DNA of 64,000 nucleotides from Gelatoporia subvermispora B (lineage: Eukaryota; Basidiomycota; Agaricomycetes; Polyporales; Gelatoporiaceae): NCBI GenBank assembly GCA_000320605.2, contig KB445812.1, forward strand, positions 124,001 to 188,000. The letters are read 5' to 3'. This document shows, piece after piece, positions 46,162 through 58,593 of the stretch. The notes beneath the pieces are model-generated. The model saw nothing but the letters and a program-made list of their open reading frames with translations. It was not told the DNA's origin and searched no databases. Numbering within the stretch: the stretch's first letter is position 1; every line of letters starts with the position of its first letter. A program made the translations under genes and the position numbers.

Positions 46162-47549
46162 TTAGGTATACATTGGGCTAGGAACAGTCTGTCGTTCGAT
46201 GTCCATGCCGGGTTCCTGAATCTTCTCTCTGCCGTCCCGTGATACCTCTTTGGTAGTGTCAATGGTAATGTGGTAATTGGTGTCATGTTCAACAACTTTG
46301 CTGATATGAATGGGCATAGTGTTCATCGGATATTGTTGAGAAGACGAAGTGCTGTCCCAGATGCTGGACGGTCGTACAGTGCCCACAGCTCCTTTCGGTG
46401 CGGATGACAGACCAAGGTGGGATGAAGCCTTGCTGGCTCTGACAAGAATCATATAGAACGAGATTGCTATGACTTGTGTGACCTGTCGAACATCAGACGA
46501 TGTATCTATGGCACTTGTAGATGGAATGTCACTTACCGCATCAACAAGCACATGAGCGTTAGAGCGGATAGCGAATGCTATCAACGAGAGGATGAGGGAG
46601 ACGGAGTACAGTGCGCCCGCATCGATGATAATACGTGCAATATGCATCAGAGAGCCTTGTCTGAAACGCGCTGCGCGCCGATTTACGACCCATATCTTGT
46701 ATGCTAGTATCGCTGCGAACGTGTCAGAGTATTATACAAGTCACAGGCCAAGTTGACGCACAAGTTGTAATGATATTCGTCGCAAGTGTGAAGGAATAGA
46801 ATGATGTTATCCAGGTGTCGAGCATTGTGGTATACACGCCTTTGTGAACGCCGCCGGTCACGTTTGTCAGGACGCAGAAGGCGACGGCTCCTGTCCCTGT
46901 CACTGACAAAATTGGCGCGAATTAGTAGCCAGTATCCTTGCTCTCCTTAATTACTCACCGAAAACAGCAAACCACATCAGAATAGGCAGTGCAACAATCC
47001 ACCAGGATCTCCACAGCATGTAACAGCGATATATCTGAAATTTGGACCATGTTTGAGGTCGATAAGAGGAAATGTGTCTTTGTGACTCACCAATATGGCG
47101 TCTCCTGTCAATGTCTGGGCTATGTATATGGCGCTCTTGAATACATATGGGAAGACACTAGGTTGTTTGAAGTATCCTATTGTGCCTCCAGGAAATTTAT
47201 TGCTGTCGATGATGAGCCCGTTCAGGAGCAACTTGATAACAGCTCCCATATGCTGAACGAAGACGGCTGTTTAGAATAAGATATGACATATGCCACATAA
47301 CGTACCATTGTGCTTAGCATGAAGAGCAGTACAGAGACTCCGAGCATGAGGCGACGATGAGGGTTGGTTCTCCAGCTATGCTTCAGTAGTATCTGTACAG
47401 TCAAGCCGAATAACAGGATGGAGAAACCTCCGTGTTCGTGGAAGTATCAGCAGATGTTTGCCTACCATGGGGCGACTGATAGTCTCACCGTACAACATTG
47501 CCTCGATCACGGTTGCGACAATGACTGCTTCATCGAGGGGGAAAGCCAT
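46162..47549 (-). CDS. seven-helix membrane protein, divergent (copy 5)
   Basis: 352 aa from seven exons: 47549-47489, 47427-47306, 47252-47091, 47034-46959, 46902-46762, 46712-46537 and 46482-46162. It shares the family plan: first helix VSVLLFMLSTM, then AQTLTGDAIL|IYRCYMLWRSWW (the GDAxL-YRCW equivalent), TNIITT|SILAYKIWVVNRRA (the IWxxxR loop after TM5), a penultimate helix ALYSVSLILSLIAF, and QVIAISFYMILVRAS as the last helix. It differs from the other copies by an extra N-terminal helix exon (MAFPLDEAVIVATVIEAMLY), extra introns and a longer polar tail. It therefore represents an older branch of the same superfamily. The ATG at 47549 is the first in frame, 18 bp downstream of a 17-bp tandem repeat. 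Function is unknown. Confidence 0.85.
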
Positions 47550-47566
47550 CATTCACTTCAAGTCAT

Positions 47567-47634
47567 GTAAAAGACCAGATAGTGTAAAAGACCAGATAGT
47601 GTAAAAGACCAGATAGTGTAAAAGACCAGATAGT
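47567..47634. repeat. four perfect 17-bp direct repeats upstream of a seven-helix gene
   Basis: GTAAAAGACCAGATAGT occurs four times without gap or mismatch. On the coding (minus) strand the unit reads ACTATCTGGTCTTTTAC. The array ends 18 bp upstream of the ATG at 47549, so it lies in the leader or core promoter. Replication slippage is the simplest origin; an effect on expression is possible. Confidence 0.97.
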
Positions 47635-49340
47635 CGCCGCGAAGTTTCCTTTAAGTACTTCAGTGTCAAGGGCCTCGGGCTAACAAAGAGCCCCAGAAGG
47701 GATGCAGGATAGCCATGAACGACATATCAAACTTAATGCCTCCACAGGTCGGGGATTCTCGATCCCCAATATACTGTCAGTATCGTTATCCGAAATCTGT
47801 AAACATTGGCAGAGGTATTTTCGGAGAAGAGACGGTGTTGCAAGCGGATCTCAAGCCCAGAGACATTGCGCGGCATAGCCATCATCTTGATAAGGTTCGA
47901 GGGGCTACAATCGGGTCAGCTTCGACGTGAATTTGTAAAGCGGAGTCTCGACATTTCTGACCCGTAAATCTTGCTTCGGCAGCGTTGTGATAACGATAGC
48001 TGTCATCTTATGGATTGTTCTGGATGTAGAGTGAGTTTATGAGTAACAGCTGCCAACATACTGCACCAGCGACTCGCCTGCACAGTCATACCGTTGCCAT
48101 ACGATGGGTGGCCCACAGACGCGGCATCGCGAAGACAGAGGCTGTGTTAGGATCAAGAAACTTGACGGAAGGCTTGAAAGCCATCTGCCTCCACTCTGTT
48201 TGCTATACGTACATCCCGACAGGGGAAATTGTTCCAGTGTTTGAAGATCTGCATTCGCATCCACATTTCGGTCAGTATATATCTTATCAGACAGGCTGGG
48301 ATTCCTTATAGCCATATAAGTGCAGAGCTGAACAATCGAGGAAGTCTTGTAGACATCATACTTCACCTGTGGCGTTTCCACCCGCTCCAGCATACCGCCG
48401 CGCGGGACATTGGCATGGATAGGGCAAGATCAGTCAATGCAGCCGGATGCTGTGCTTCTCTGCCATCATGCAGTCTGTCGACGAAGTGGTCCTCTCGGCC
48501 ATTGGGTCTGTCCCGTTGCCAGGCTGTCGTCCCACTGCAAGCTGGCATCTGCTGTGAATACGACAGCGGCGCATTTGATGCATCCCTCCACCAATTACTG
48601 GGTTGGAAGTGGTGGTACCCAAAGGTTGGGATTTCTATCACGCTGCGAATGGCACGTACACGAGGACTCCTCGGATATTGATGTACGGGGATCCCTGCCA
48701 AACTTTGTGCATCGACCTGCCTGACAGATGAGTTTGTGCAGCGACTGGACCGGAGCAGCATACCCATTACTCTCAAAGGCTCCGAACGTGTCGTTCCGCA
48801 TCAATTGAGGGCTGGAACACAGAGGATGAATAAGGTGTTCAAGATGACACGATTAAAGCCCTTAGCGCCCTGATCCATATAGGGATCACCGCCGAGTGCG
48901 ATTCTGCCGCTCCTCCTTCACACTACATGGAAGGCGGCGCGGGACAAACATACAGTGACCAACATGGCAGCGTCTACCCAGTGTTACTTCTCGAAGGCTC
49001 TCAGCGGGTATCACATCTGTCCGAACTTCCTGTAGCGCATGCTATCCACGAGGCAACTCAATCTCTGCTAAGGGAATCTCGGATCTGTCCTCAAAGCGAA
49101 GAGGGCAAGAGGTCTTTCCGGATGTGCGGCAAAGCCTGATCCTGACAGCCTTTTTGCCATCTCCACGTTAACTACGCCGACCGGCTCCCCTGTGATCCTA
49201 AGCCCCTCTTTATATGGGTTCCATGGCTCTCACTTGATCCCATCTTGAGCCCTACAAACGTGTGCGTGATTGGGGCTGGCAGTACTTCCGTGCCCTCTGC
49301 AGTCCTTTCCGACCATTCCCTCTTGCGCCATTCCAGCCCC
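47635..49340. other. 1.7-kb region without a recognised gene
   Basis: Several open frames overlap on both strands between 48037 and 48804, and a plus frame begins at 48927. None shows a domain or links to neighbours through consistent splice sites. It may contain relics too decayed to identify, plus the MFS gene promoter. Confidence 0.45.
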
Positions 49341-51446
49341 ATGGGTGTCGAAGATCGTAAGTGGTGCCGAGTCTATTCACACCTGAGCCGTGGTGGCTCA
49401 CATAGCTCTCCCTTGTGCAGCACAGCGTTCGCGGAGCACCTCGCTCAAGGATGCCAGCCCCGTCCTAGGCAGCTCTGGCATAGAAAAAGACGTTGCTGAT
49501 AGTAGCATGGTTGACGACTACAAAACACGATTAAGCCACGTCAACGAGCGGAAGCTCATGAGAAAGATCGACTTACGAGTGGTGCCTGTGTTGACCATCC
49601 TGTACCTTCTTGCATTCCTGGACCGGTGGGTTTCACGCTTCGCGCATTCTGATCAACGTTGTTGACAAAACTCGCAGTGTAAATATCTCCAACGCCGCCT
49701 TGTTTGGTCTCAAGACGGACCTCAAGCTCGAAGGGAACCAGTTCAACACAGCACTTGTGGTCTTGTGAGCAAGAGCAAGCTATCATCTGCAGACATTCAC
49801 GCTGCTGAATACCCATGCGTACATGATAGTTTTGTTCCCTACGTACTCTTTGAAATTCCTTCCAACATCTTGGTGAAGAGATTCAGACCCCATCTCTGGC
49901 GTCAGTTCACTTTCTTCGCCTCTTCGTTCGCCCAACGCTAACTCGAACCACGCAGTCTCACTGTGCATGCTCCTTTTCGGTCTTGTCTCGGTGTTGCAGG
50001 GCTTTACTCAGAACTTGAGCGGGCTCATTGCAATACGATTCTTTTTGGGCAAGCCACTAATCCTCCGAGTACGAATCTTCTTGACTGACGTTTCACAGGA
50101 CTGGTGGAAGCAGGAATTTTCCCGGCATGTTTTTACCTTATGTCCATGTGAGTCGCTTACTGTAGTGAACTGTATACGTAAAGTTTTTCGATCTCGTGTT
50201 AGGTGGTACAAGAGATCAGAATCGCAGAAACGATTCTCATTTTTCTTCTCCTCCACGACACTGGCGGGAGGTTTCGGAGGTCTGCTTGCTAGCGCAATTG
50301 GCAAGATGGACGGAATGCGAGGCTTTCGCGGCTGGAGATGGATCTTTATTCTCGGTACATTTCCTGTGCCCTTACTATCTGTAATCTGATCATCCTCCTG
50401 TTCAGAGGGCGTGCTGACCTGCATAATCTCGGTTATTCTATACTTCAATATCCCGGACTTCCCCGAGGACGCAAAATGGCTCTCCGATGATGAGAAAGAA
50501 TTTGTCAAGTCCCGTCTGTACGAAGAAGTGGGCGACTCTAAAAGACTCGAGCCGCTGACAATGAAAGCTGCACTGGACGTTTTCAAGGACTGTAAGTTGG
50601 GCCTCTACGATCGCCGACCGACAGTTATGCTCATATATCTCGAGACAAAATCATCGCCGGCGGATTCATGTATTTCGGCCTGATAGTTCCCGCATACGGC
50701 TATGGTAGGCGTTCTCGTTAGTAGTGGCGAAGCGCACTGACCAATGGTCCACCCAGCGTACTTCGCGCCGACCATTATTCAAGGTCTGGGACACGGTAGC
50801 ATACAATCTCAACTGCTCTCTGTGCCACAGTGGGCTGTTGCCTTCGTGGTCGCAATGATATCCGCTTCCGCTTCGGACTATACACGTCATCGCTTCCTCT
50901 TTGCTGTTGGACTTAGCCTGATCTCCCTCGCTGGCTTCATAATCTTGCGAGTTGTTCATGATAACACGCATCTCCAGTACGGTGCACTATTTCTGGCGTC
51001 AATGGGAATGTACTCGGCGATGCCAATCGTGATATGCTGGTTCAATACCAATCGTAAGTCGTTCGCTAATGGTGTGGTTCTCATACTGATTGTTCCAAAG
51101 TGGCTGGGCATCACAGACGTGCAGTTGGTACTGCGTGGCAGATTGGTTTTGGCAACAGTAAGCATGACAAGGCATCCTGGTGATGGCTGCTGATAGATTG
51201 TTCAATGCAGTCGGCGGGATAATCGCTACGTTTTCCTTCCTTGCGAAGGATGCTCCGAAGTACATCCCCGGATACAGCGTATGCATCGCATTCCTGTGTG
51301 TCAGCATTGCTGCGGACATCGCCTACTTCGTCGGAGTTAATGTCGAGAACCGGAAACGTGCATCCCGCGCAGACGAGGACACGCTGACGTTCGATGTGAA
51401 GAAACGCATGGGGGACCTGAACCCAGATTACCGCTATTACCTCTAG
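49341..51446 (+). CDS. MFS transporter, allantoate permease/anion:cation symporter family
   Basis: 502 aa plasma-membrane symporter from twelve exons: 49341-49356, 49421-49625, 49678-49764, 49830-49900, 49956-50048, 50099-50147, 50203-50354, 50406-50591, 50645-50704, 50757-51053, 51101-51157 and 51211-51446. TM1 is VVPVLTILYLLAFLDR followed by VNISNAALFG, the hallmark start of Dal5/Tna1-type carriers. RFFLGLVEAGIFPACFYLMS and MWYKRSESQKR give the conserved TM4 and loop. GVLTCIISVILYFNIPDFPEDAKWL is the usual TM6 plus linker, and WFNTNLAGHHRRAVGTAWQIGFGN the conserved TM10-11 region. The intron after exon 5 has a GC donor (GCAAGC at 50049). Likely substrates are small organic anions such as nicotinate, allantoate or vitamins; none can be fixed from sequence. 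Confidence 0.92.
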
Positions 51447-53633
51447 ACGACCCTTACGACCTTCACGTATTTTTGTCATGTTTCACGATTGGATACCTCG
51501 TTATTGGCGAACTGTACTACTCTCATAGGAATTCTGGCGCCAAATGAATGCGGATATATGGGTACCCCACTCCTGAGAGTTGTCTGCACAAAACCTCAGG
51601 CAATTACATCCAAGGCACCACGTACACAGCGCTCTGTGGGGTATATGAAATCCTGGGATGACATATTTTCGTACGGGCCCCGCGTGATATTTGGGAGTGC
51701 CAAGCGCGATAAAGAGGCGGGGTGTACGCTTCTAATGACAGCCCCATGTCTATGCACGGAAACATGCATTGTAGGTGACTGGAGTTCAAGGTAAGGAGTT
51801 ACAAGAATCCGAACATATGTTCAGGCATGAACATCAGTGCTCATGCTCGGTACTCTCTCGGTGCGGGCTACGCGTACAGCGACTGTCTAGTTCCCTGGTG
51901 GGACTCCTGTCTCCACCATGGCGTCATCCTTATTCGTGCATCAAACCTTATACCTGTGTGTCAACGCGTACTCACCAGCGTTGCTAGAGACGCTCGTTAG
52001 AAGAGAAGGTGGATCAAAATTCTGTCTCTATATATCAGAAATGTCTGCCGTGATACTGCAGCAGACGCCGAGACCCTAAGACCATCTAGGTCGCAGTATC
52101 ACTCGAACATACTGAAATAAGTCTCGGCTTACAGGCTCACAGGAACGCAGAGCAGCATAGTAGGACTAGAGGACCCGCTTCGCACTCCAGCGACATCATA
52201 AACCCTTGACAATCCAGATGACTTAGAGCTGCAGAGGATGATAGCCAATGTAGTAGGAATGACTCCACGAAGACCACAGTGGCTTTTCGCTGAATGGGAA
52301 GTCCGACCGATGTCCGTGAATAACGCACAGAGGAATCCGTATACGAATCTGCTCTAGACAGGCTCCAGAAGGTCCGAAGCTTTCTCTGTGGCCCTCGTGA
52401 TTGCTCCCGAACATGTGATCCCTTGACCTGGCCTATCGTATTGCCCCAAAGGAGTCCCGGCGTTTATCGCCCCCGCGAATCTTCACTCAAACTCTCCCGT
52501 GATGTGGCGCTCAGCTATTTCCTTGTGCGACACTCTTTTGATCAACTTGGCAGACACGCTGCGCCCAGGTATTCAGCACGAACAGCTTACAATCAAGGGT
52601 GCAAATGTCTCCGGCGGCGCTGCATGCATGTGCAGTCTCCAGGTACAAGGATTCGACCCGCGTGGCAAAGAGAGCCCATAATCTGCCAATGGTACAGCTG
52701 CCGGTATATTTGACAGAAGAATTCTCGCCGTGAGTCCTCTGACCCTTGCGTTTGGGCGAACGGAATGTGCGTTATTCTTGGGTATGTACTACCGGGATGA
52801 TGGGTCCAACCTGCGCTTCACAACAGACTCCTTTTCCGGAGAATGTTGTGCATCTCAGGTTGAATCCCGACTCCTTTTGAACCATCCAAACCTATGTGCA
52901 GTGGCGCTGACTGACCATGCGGGTGTCGTATACTGAGCGCCCTGCCCCAAGGATACTCTCGCGTTTCCACTGCGGTCCGAGTTCTCCATGGGATCCTGCT
53001 ATTTTCAAAACTGGTACCCTGTATATGCCCTTCCAGTGTCGCTATGCAGGTCTGAGCGCACAAAAAGCTTATACATGATAAAGCCCCATTCCCTGTTACC
53101 ATTCTGACTTACTGCATTGTCTACATTGTTGCTGTTCTTAGCTTCTCGATGGTGCATCGTGCAAAACGTAGATGACGAACGGCTCGGACCTCGGATCGGT
53201 ACAGGTCTCTTGTACTCGATGTGATACTCCTGGATAAACTTCCCAGCCCGGTTCTCGTCAGAACTGCACTTCGATTCTGTTTTCCCCATTTCCCGATGGC
53301 TGTGGCATCTCACGCCCATATCCTATGACATTCATGCGTGCGCCCGAGTTTGATGATATTCCTTGCTGTTCCTTGGATTTGCTTGCACACGTGGCGGATC
53401 AACTTAAGTGGTCGTTAGAAGCCAAGCGAGTAACGTCTTCTCGTGTCATGACAACTGTTTGGACACTGTGGGGACTGGTTCTACTTTCGAATCTCAGAGT
53501 CCGCAGTACACTGATGGAGTGAGCCACAGCATGGAAAAATGATGCACCAACCGCTACATCTATGCCGAATGGTATAAACCTTGGGATCTGGGCGCAACAT
53601 GGGAGCCACAGTTGAAGTCTTTCCGCCGTCTCA
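51447..53633. other. 2.2-kb region without a recognised gene
   Basis: An interrupted open region near 52499-52940 (plus) contains a stop in the middle of otherwise protein-like text and could be a relic. No family could be named. The last 100 bp hold the promoter of the following seven-helix gene. Confidence 0.45.
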
Positions 53634-54829
53634 ATGCCTCTTCCCATTATCCAAGCGCGTATTTTCACGCTTATGTTCTCCAGTCTCTTCCTTGGTGTTC
53701 ATCTTACTACTACTACCATATGTCTCTGGTCACTTCTCTTTCGAAACCCTTCACGTGGACAGAGTATACATCATGGCTTCTTGGCCATTACATTGATTAT
53801 GGCGTGCATAGGGTCACTCGATGTATCCGTCGATGCGGTTACCAATGTCCGTGTCTGGACAAGCGGTAACATCAAGCTATTCACCGATGAAACTCAGTGG
53901 ATGAATCTCACAAAGGCGAGTATCGAGTTTCATTGTAACATTCGAAACTGATCCGCCACCCGCACAGAACATCGACATTAGTCTTCAGCTGCTCATTGGG
54001 GATGCCGTGCTTGTGAGCTTAAGACACGTCCCATTGTGCCTTCCCGTCTAATCCCTCTACAGACTTACCGATGCTGGATCGTTTACGAGCGGAAGTGGCT
54101 CGCCATTGTACCGTCCATTACGATATGGCTGGGCTCGCTTTCAGTTACTATCCTGCTCATGGTCCGCTCAGTGGCCTTTGTCGGATCATCTGGCATCAAC
54201 TCTCCATCTCTGGTGCCTATAACCGCGGCCCAACAGGCGCTCACTGTCGGCCTCAATACTGTCACTTCATGTACGCTTCCCATTTGTGAGCCGTGATCAT
54301 TGCTGACAATGAGTTAGCCATCATCCTCTTCAAGATTTGGAGAGTCAGTCGAGATATCCGAGCCTACGTAATGGGCCAGGACAGACTGGTATATGCCATG
54401 CGCGTGCTCGCCGAGTCTGGCGCTCTATACGCCATGACTGCCGCTATTTGTCTTTTTACCATCCTGGCCCGAAGCACGGCGGTCTATCTTACTGCCGACT
54501 GTGCAAGTAGCCTACAATTCCCGTTATCTTGCACGGTGTTCTTACGACTGTGTCCTCCGCAGCTTGTCCAAATTACTGGCATTTGTTTCAACCTCATCAT
54601 CATTCGTTTTGACCGCAACTTGGCCAGCAAGAGCCAAATCGAAACAGAGTTTAATTCGCGTGTGATACCGCTGAGCTATTTGACGCCATCGAACAGAGGT
54701 GCAACGAACGGTCCCCGGAGCGTTCAGAGGATGGAGATTGAGGTGACTCAGGGCACAGAAGTGGATGGCAGCTCTTTCACTGAGGAGACGAAGAGCAGTG
54801 TACTGAAAATACAGCCCCTCGGTGTCTAA
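53634..54829 (+). CDS. seven-helix membrane protein (copy 6)
   Basis: Exons 53634-53915, 53968-54012, 54063-54270, 54318-54502 and 54563-54829 (282, 45, 208, 185 and 267 nt) give 328 aa. Exon 1 is one codon longer than in the other copies; the rest match exactly. Signatures: first helix IFTLMFSSLFLGVHLTTT, NIDISLQLLIGDAVL, TYRCWIVYERKW, IILFKIWRVSRD, TADC, and LVQITGICFNLIIIRFDRNLASK, followed by an acidic/Ser-rich tail. Two of its four introns use GC donors (GCGAGT after exon 1, GCAAGT after exon 4). They were accepted because the neighbouring paralogs have introns at the same codons and any nearby GT breaks the frame. Function is unknown. Confidence 0.87.
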
Positions 54830-56272
54830 ACTATAATTTGTCCGTTTTGTCTGGTTCTTTGATAAACTCGACGCTCGTTTTTGGTCCTACTGCTAACTTC
54901 CATGAAATTCGATGTGGAAAGTACAGTTGCTCTGCGTTCTGTCTACTACAAGGTGTAAGGCCTGAGGTGTGATCATGCCATGGTACTGCACAGCTTGGTT
55001 AATTTTCAGGCTCGTTGTGCTCTCTGAATCTCGCCAAAATCGGAATACCACATGTCAAAGAGAACTTGTTGTGAATGACCGTGGATTACTGAGACGCTTG
55101 CTTGTGCTCCTGTCAATCATCAGCCGTCGCAAATGCATGAAAGCTTCGAATGAGGCCTGTCACATGCAGTTGGTGAGAATGCTTGTTGACATCATCCTGG
55201 CTCCGCCAGACAGACACCGCCCGACTAGTGATTTGAGTGACTGTTTCCCCTTCATCTCCTAGAGACTGTGAAATGGTTGAATTAAAACACTGAGACTTTC
55301 CTGACGACAACATGGTGACAAGGAGCCCATTCGAGTCTGACGCGCCACAAACATGGCCCCCGGTTGTCTCTTTGCTTGCCTTTCGAGACTTTGAGCGTCT
55401 TCTCATGTCTGCCGCGCGTCGAAAGCGCGCCGAAGTCACACTCAAGGTCAGGAAAGGCAGAGAAGATACGCAATGACAATGCGATAAATTTTCCTGTTGA
55501 CTTCTGACGGAGCTCCGTCGCCGCCAGCGCTGCTCGGGAGGTGTTCGCTGGGAGCGCAATCCTATTTTTACCAGGTCTGCGTTAAGCGCGCCAACGTAGC
55601 CTGAGCCGAAACCAGGTATCGTGAAAGTTAGGATGCCGATTGTCACTTTTCGTCGTGGAATCGATTGGTGGCGTTAATTGAGGTATGGCATTTGCAAAAC
55701 GAGTATCCTGTGTACAGTTAGCTTATCACGTGCATGCGACTGCTGCCATTGCCGGAAGTGGAGGGAGGAGCTTTACCGTTACCAATTAAACGGCCATACA
55801 TCGAGAAGCGGCGGGCCTGCAGTGGAACCAAATCTTGTCAAAGCCTCATTCACGGTAGGCTATGCAATAATTGAGTAACCCCAAACTAGTCCTGACTGAT
55901 CGAAGATGATGTGCCAGACTGTGGAGGCATATCTAAGTAGATCTCTCGGTCCGCAGGATCTGTTCCGGCGGTTGCTCTGCTCACTGGCCCAGTTCTACCA
56001 CGAGTCTCGTAACAGGACTGGCATCCCATTGATTTTGCCGCATCCCAAACGCACTGTTCCAATTAGTCCGCTACGTCTCCTATTCCGATAATGGGATGTG
56101 ATCGGAAGACCCTTCATACCGACAATGGCGACGTGGCATAGAACAGCAGCTCCCCGCCCTTGTCCTTGGATGATCACGAGAAGATGTCAAGGATGGCCAT
56201 AATAGAGAGCAGTCTGCTGACATCCATCTTTGTCAAGACTCGTGTTCACCCTGCTGTTCAACCCATTCAACC
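54830..56272. other. 1.4-kb intergenic region
   Basis: Open frames (for example 55113-55646, minus) show no domain and no splice logic. The aminotransferase promoter must lie at its right end. Nothing else is recognised. Confidence 0.45.
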
Positions 56273-57975
56273 ATGTCTCTTCCAGCAACTGCCCACGCGC
56301 TTACCAACGGCACCAGCGGTGCTGCAGTAGTCAAGTCGAAGACTCCCATACCATGCGCCTCTCGACTGAAAGCAGGCCGAGCTCTAGCTCAGGATGTCTG
56401 GTCGATCTACAGGTAAATTGAATGAATAATGTAGCATCCTCAGAACTGACCGATAGACCAGTGCTGCAAACCTTCCTCCGGACTGTATCAACCTAGGACA
56501 AGGATACATGAACTTCGCACCCCCAGTATGGTTAAAGAAGCTGCAGAAGAAGCGCTCAATCAGGTTGCAACCAACCACTACTCCCGTCCCAAAGGCAGGC
56601 TCCGCCTCCGACAGGCGATCAAGGAATTCTATGGCCCTCAACTGGGCAGGGATCTTGATGTAGAGTCTGAGATCCTTATCACTAGCGGTGCCAACGAAGG
56701 TACTTGTTTAAGTATCCTCTCACTTCGGGTGACGCTGACTTGTGAGAACAGGGGAGTATTCTGTTTTCGTCGCCTTCCTGGAACCAGGCGACGAAGTTAT
56801 AATGTTCGAACCCTTCTTCGACCAATATCTCGCATCTGTGGCGTTCAACTCTGGCATCCCTGTATACGTGCCTCTTCATCCTCGACTGGACAAGGATAAG
56901 CCTTCGAGTAATGATTGGATAATCGATTTTGAGGAGCTACGGTGGGTTCAGTACACGCCAAGATGTCTACCTTGGGACTGAACTGATGCAATGTTCAGGC
57001 GTGCTATTACCCCTCGCACAAAGATGATCATTGTCAATACACCTCACAACCCTGTTGGAAAGGTCTTCACCTTAGAGGAACTGGAGAAGATTGCTGACCT
57101 TGCAAAGGAACATAACTTTCTAGTCATGGCTGACGAAGTGGTAATGTGTCCCGCCATTCATGACCAGCCATGTATCTGATGGTTGCTACTTCAGTACGAC
57201 TCCCTGGTTTTCGACGAGAAAAAGCATGTGCGCATTGCTACACTCCCCGGCATGTGGGAACGCACAGTGACAGTCGGCTCCGCAGGCAGCAAGTTGGTAG
57301 TCTTGGATCAATTGTGTCATACTAATGCAGTTAATACAGAACTCTTTGCTGCTACTGGATGGCGGGTGGGCTGGCTAATAGGCCCCGTGCATATACTCTA
57401 TCCTACTCTAGCGGCAACGACTCGTATCGTCTTCTGCACCAATTCGCCTTTGCAGGAGGCTTCTGCCGTGGGGCTGGAACAGGCCAATGCGCGTGGTTTT
57501 GTTGAGCAGCAACGAAACGAATACGAAGAACGTCGAGCCGTTCTCACCGAAGGATTCGACCGGCTCGGCATGAAGTACACAATGCCAGAAGGAAGCTACT
57601 TCGTACTTTTGGTAAGTCATAAGCAACGGGATCTTACTCCACCTCATCCCTCATCCCGTGCATGGACAGGATATTTCACCCCTTGATTGGCCAGAGGACT
57701 ATCCTTTCCCAGAGAGCGTGCTTGGCAGAGGGAAAGACTTCAAGTGAGTCCCAGTCTCAGATCCGGTACCTGCGCGACTGAATGTCAATCGTAGAGCATG
57801 CTGGTTCATTGCTATGGAGATAAGTGTCTCCTCTATTCCCGTCAGTGAGTTCTATTGCGAGGAGCACCGCTCTATCGGTGAGGTATACGCGCGCTTTTCC
57901 TTCTGTAAGGATGTCGGCACCTTGGGGCATGCGGTAGAGCGCCTTCAGGGACTCGCGAAGTATTTGACCAACTAA
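56273..57975 (+). CDS. class-I aminotransferase, kynurenine aminotransferase-like, with apparent 1-nt frameshift
   Basis: PLP enzyme of fold type I, closest in pattern to fungal Bna3/KAT (kynurenine to kynurenate). Exons 56273-56412, 56462-56699, 56752-56941, 56999-57140, 57195-57288, 57340-57611, 57670-57743 and 57795-57975, about 443 aa. Landmarks: INLGQGYMNFAPP, NHYSRPKGRLRLR, ITSGANEG, MIIVNTPHNPVGK and VMADEVYDSLVFD. GSAGKLFAATGWRVGW carries the PLP-binding Lys, whose codon is built by a GC-AG intron (donor GCAAGT at 57289). The end is VSEFYCEEHR...RFSFCKD. The problem lies at about 56527-56540: the frame of FAPPVW does not continue into KEAAEEALNQ; one base is missing. All other exons are clean, so this is either a young pseudogene or a sequence error. 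Confidence 0.8.
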
Positions 57976-58593
57976 ATGTGGGTTTCTTGTGAATATTGGT
58001 GGGGTCGGAGGCATGTGCGAATATATTACAGCGATCTGATGTCATTACACTTTATCGGACGTCTGTAGAATGAGCTGTCGACACCGAGATACGATGTCCG
58101 TTCCTATATTCTGGAGAATAGTGTGATACGATTATCACAAGTAAAGCTGCAGTAGGTTAAGTGCGAAGTTTCTGCTCATCAGTCATTCCGCCTGTACACA
58201 CGGGAAATTCAGAGCCGAATGACAACCTACAAGTAAGAAAATGTTGTGTAATATCGTTGTATGATCCTTTATATCGTTCATGTGTAATTGACCCTTGTAA
58301 TTGAATAGTTAAGTGACCGCTGTTACATGACCACTGTTGACGAGCTACGAATCGGTTGGATCACCAATCTCGCTGGTATTGAAGTCTTTGCACGGGACAT
58401 CATCACTAATGACTTTCTCTGGCTATCGGGACCAATCACATTGAGGATAGGCATATTGATCACCACGGTCCATTTGATAGAGGATGACGATGTGTCCCGT
58501 TCGGTAATTCCACGCGTATCTAAGCTTATACATACTTATCGAAAGGAAACATCACTGTATGACAATGGTGCTCCAGCGAAAGGGAGGCGGTGT
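57976..58593. other. intergenic, nothing recognised
   Basis: Convergent spacer between the aminotransferase (plus) and a seven-helix gene (minus). No coding signal. Confidence 0.45.

Noticed and set aside
48037..49139. Several overlapping frames of 60-150 codons on both strands
   Set aside because: No domain, no splice logic and mutual overlap; treated as noncoding or unrecognisable relics.
52423..52940. Plus-strand protein-like text (TLLINLADTLRPG, QVQGFDPRGKESP, then NGTAAGIFDRRILA)
   Set aside because: Interrupted by a stop and frame changes; no family could be named and no consistent gene model emerged. Possibly a relic.
55113..55646. 177-codon minus-strand frame
   Set aside because: Low-complexity Ser/Arg text without conserved motif and without promoter or splice support.
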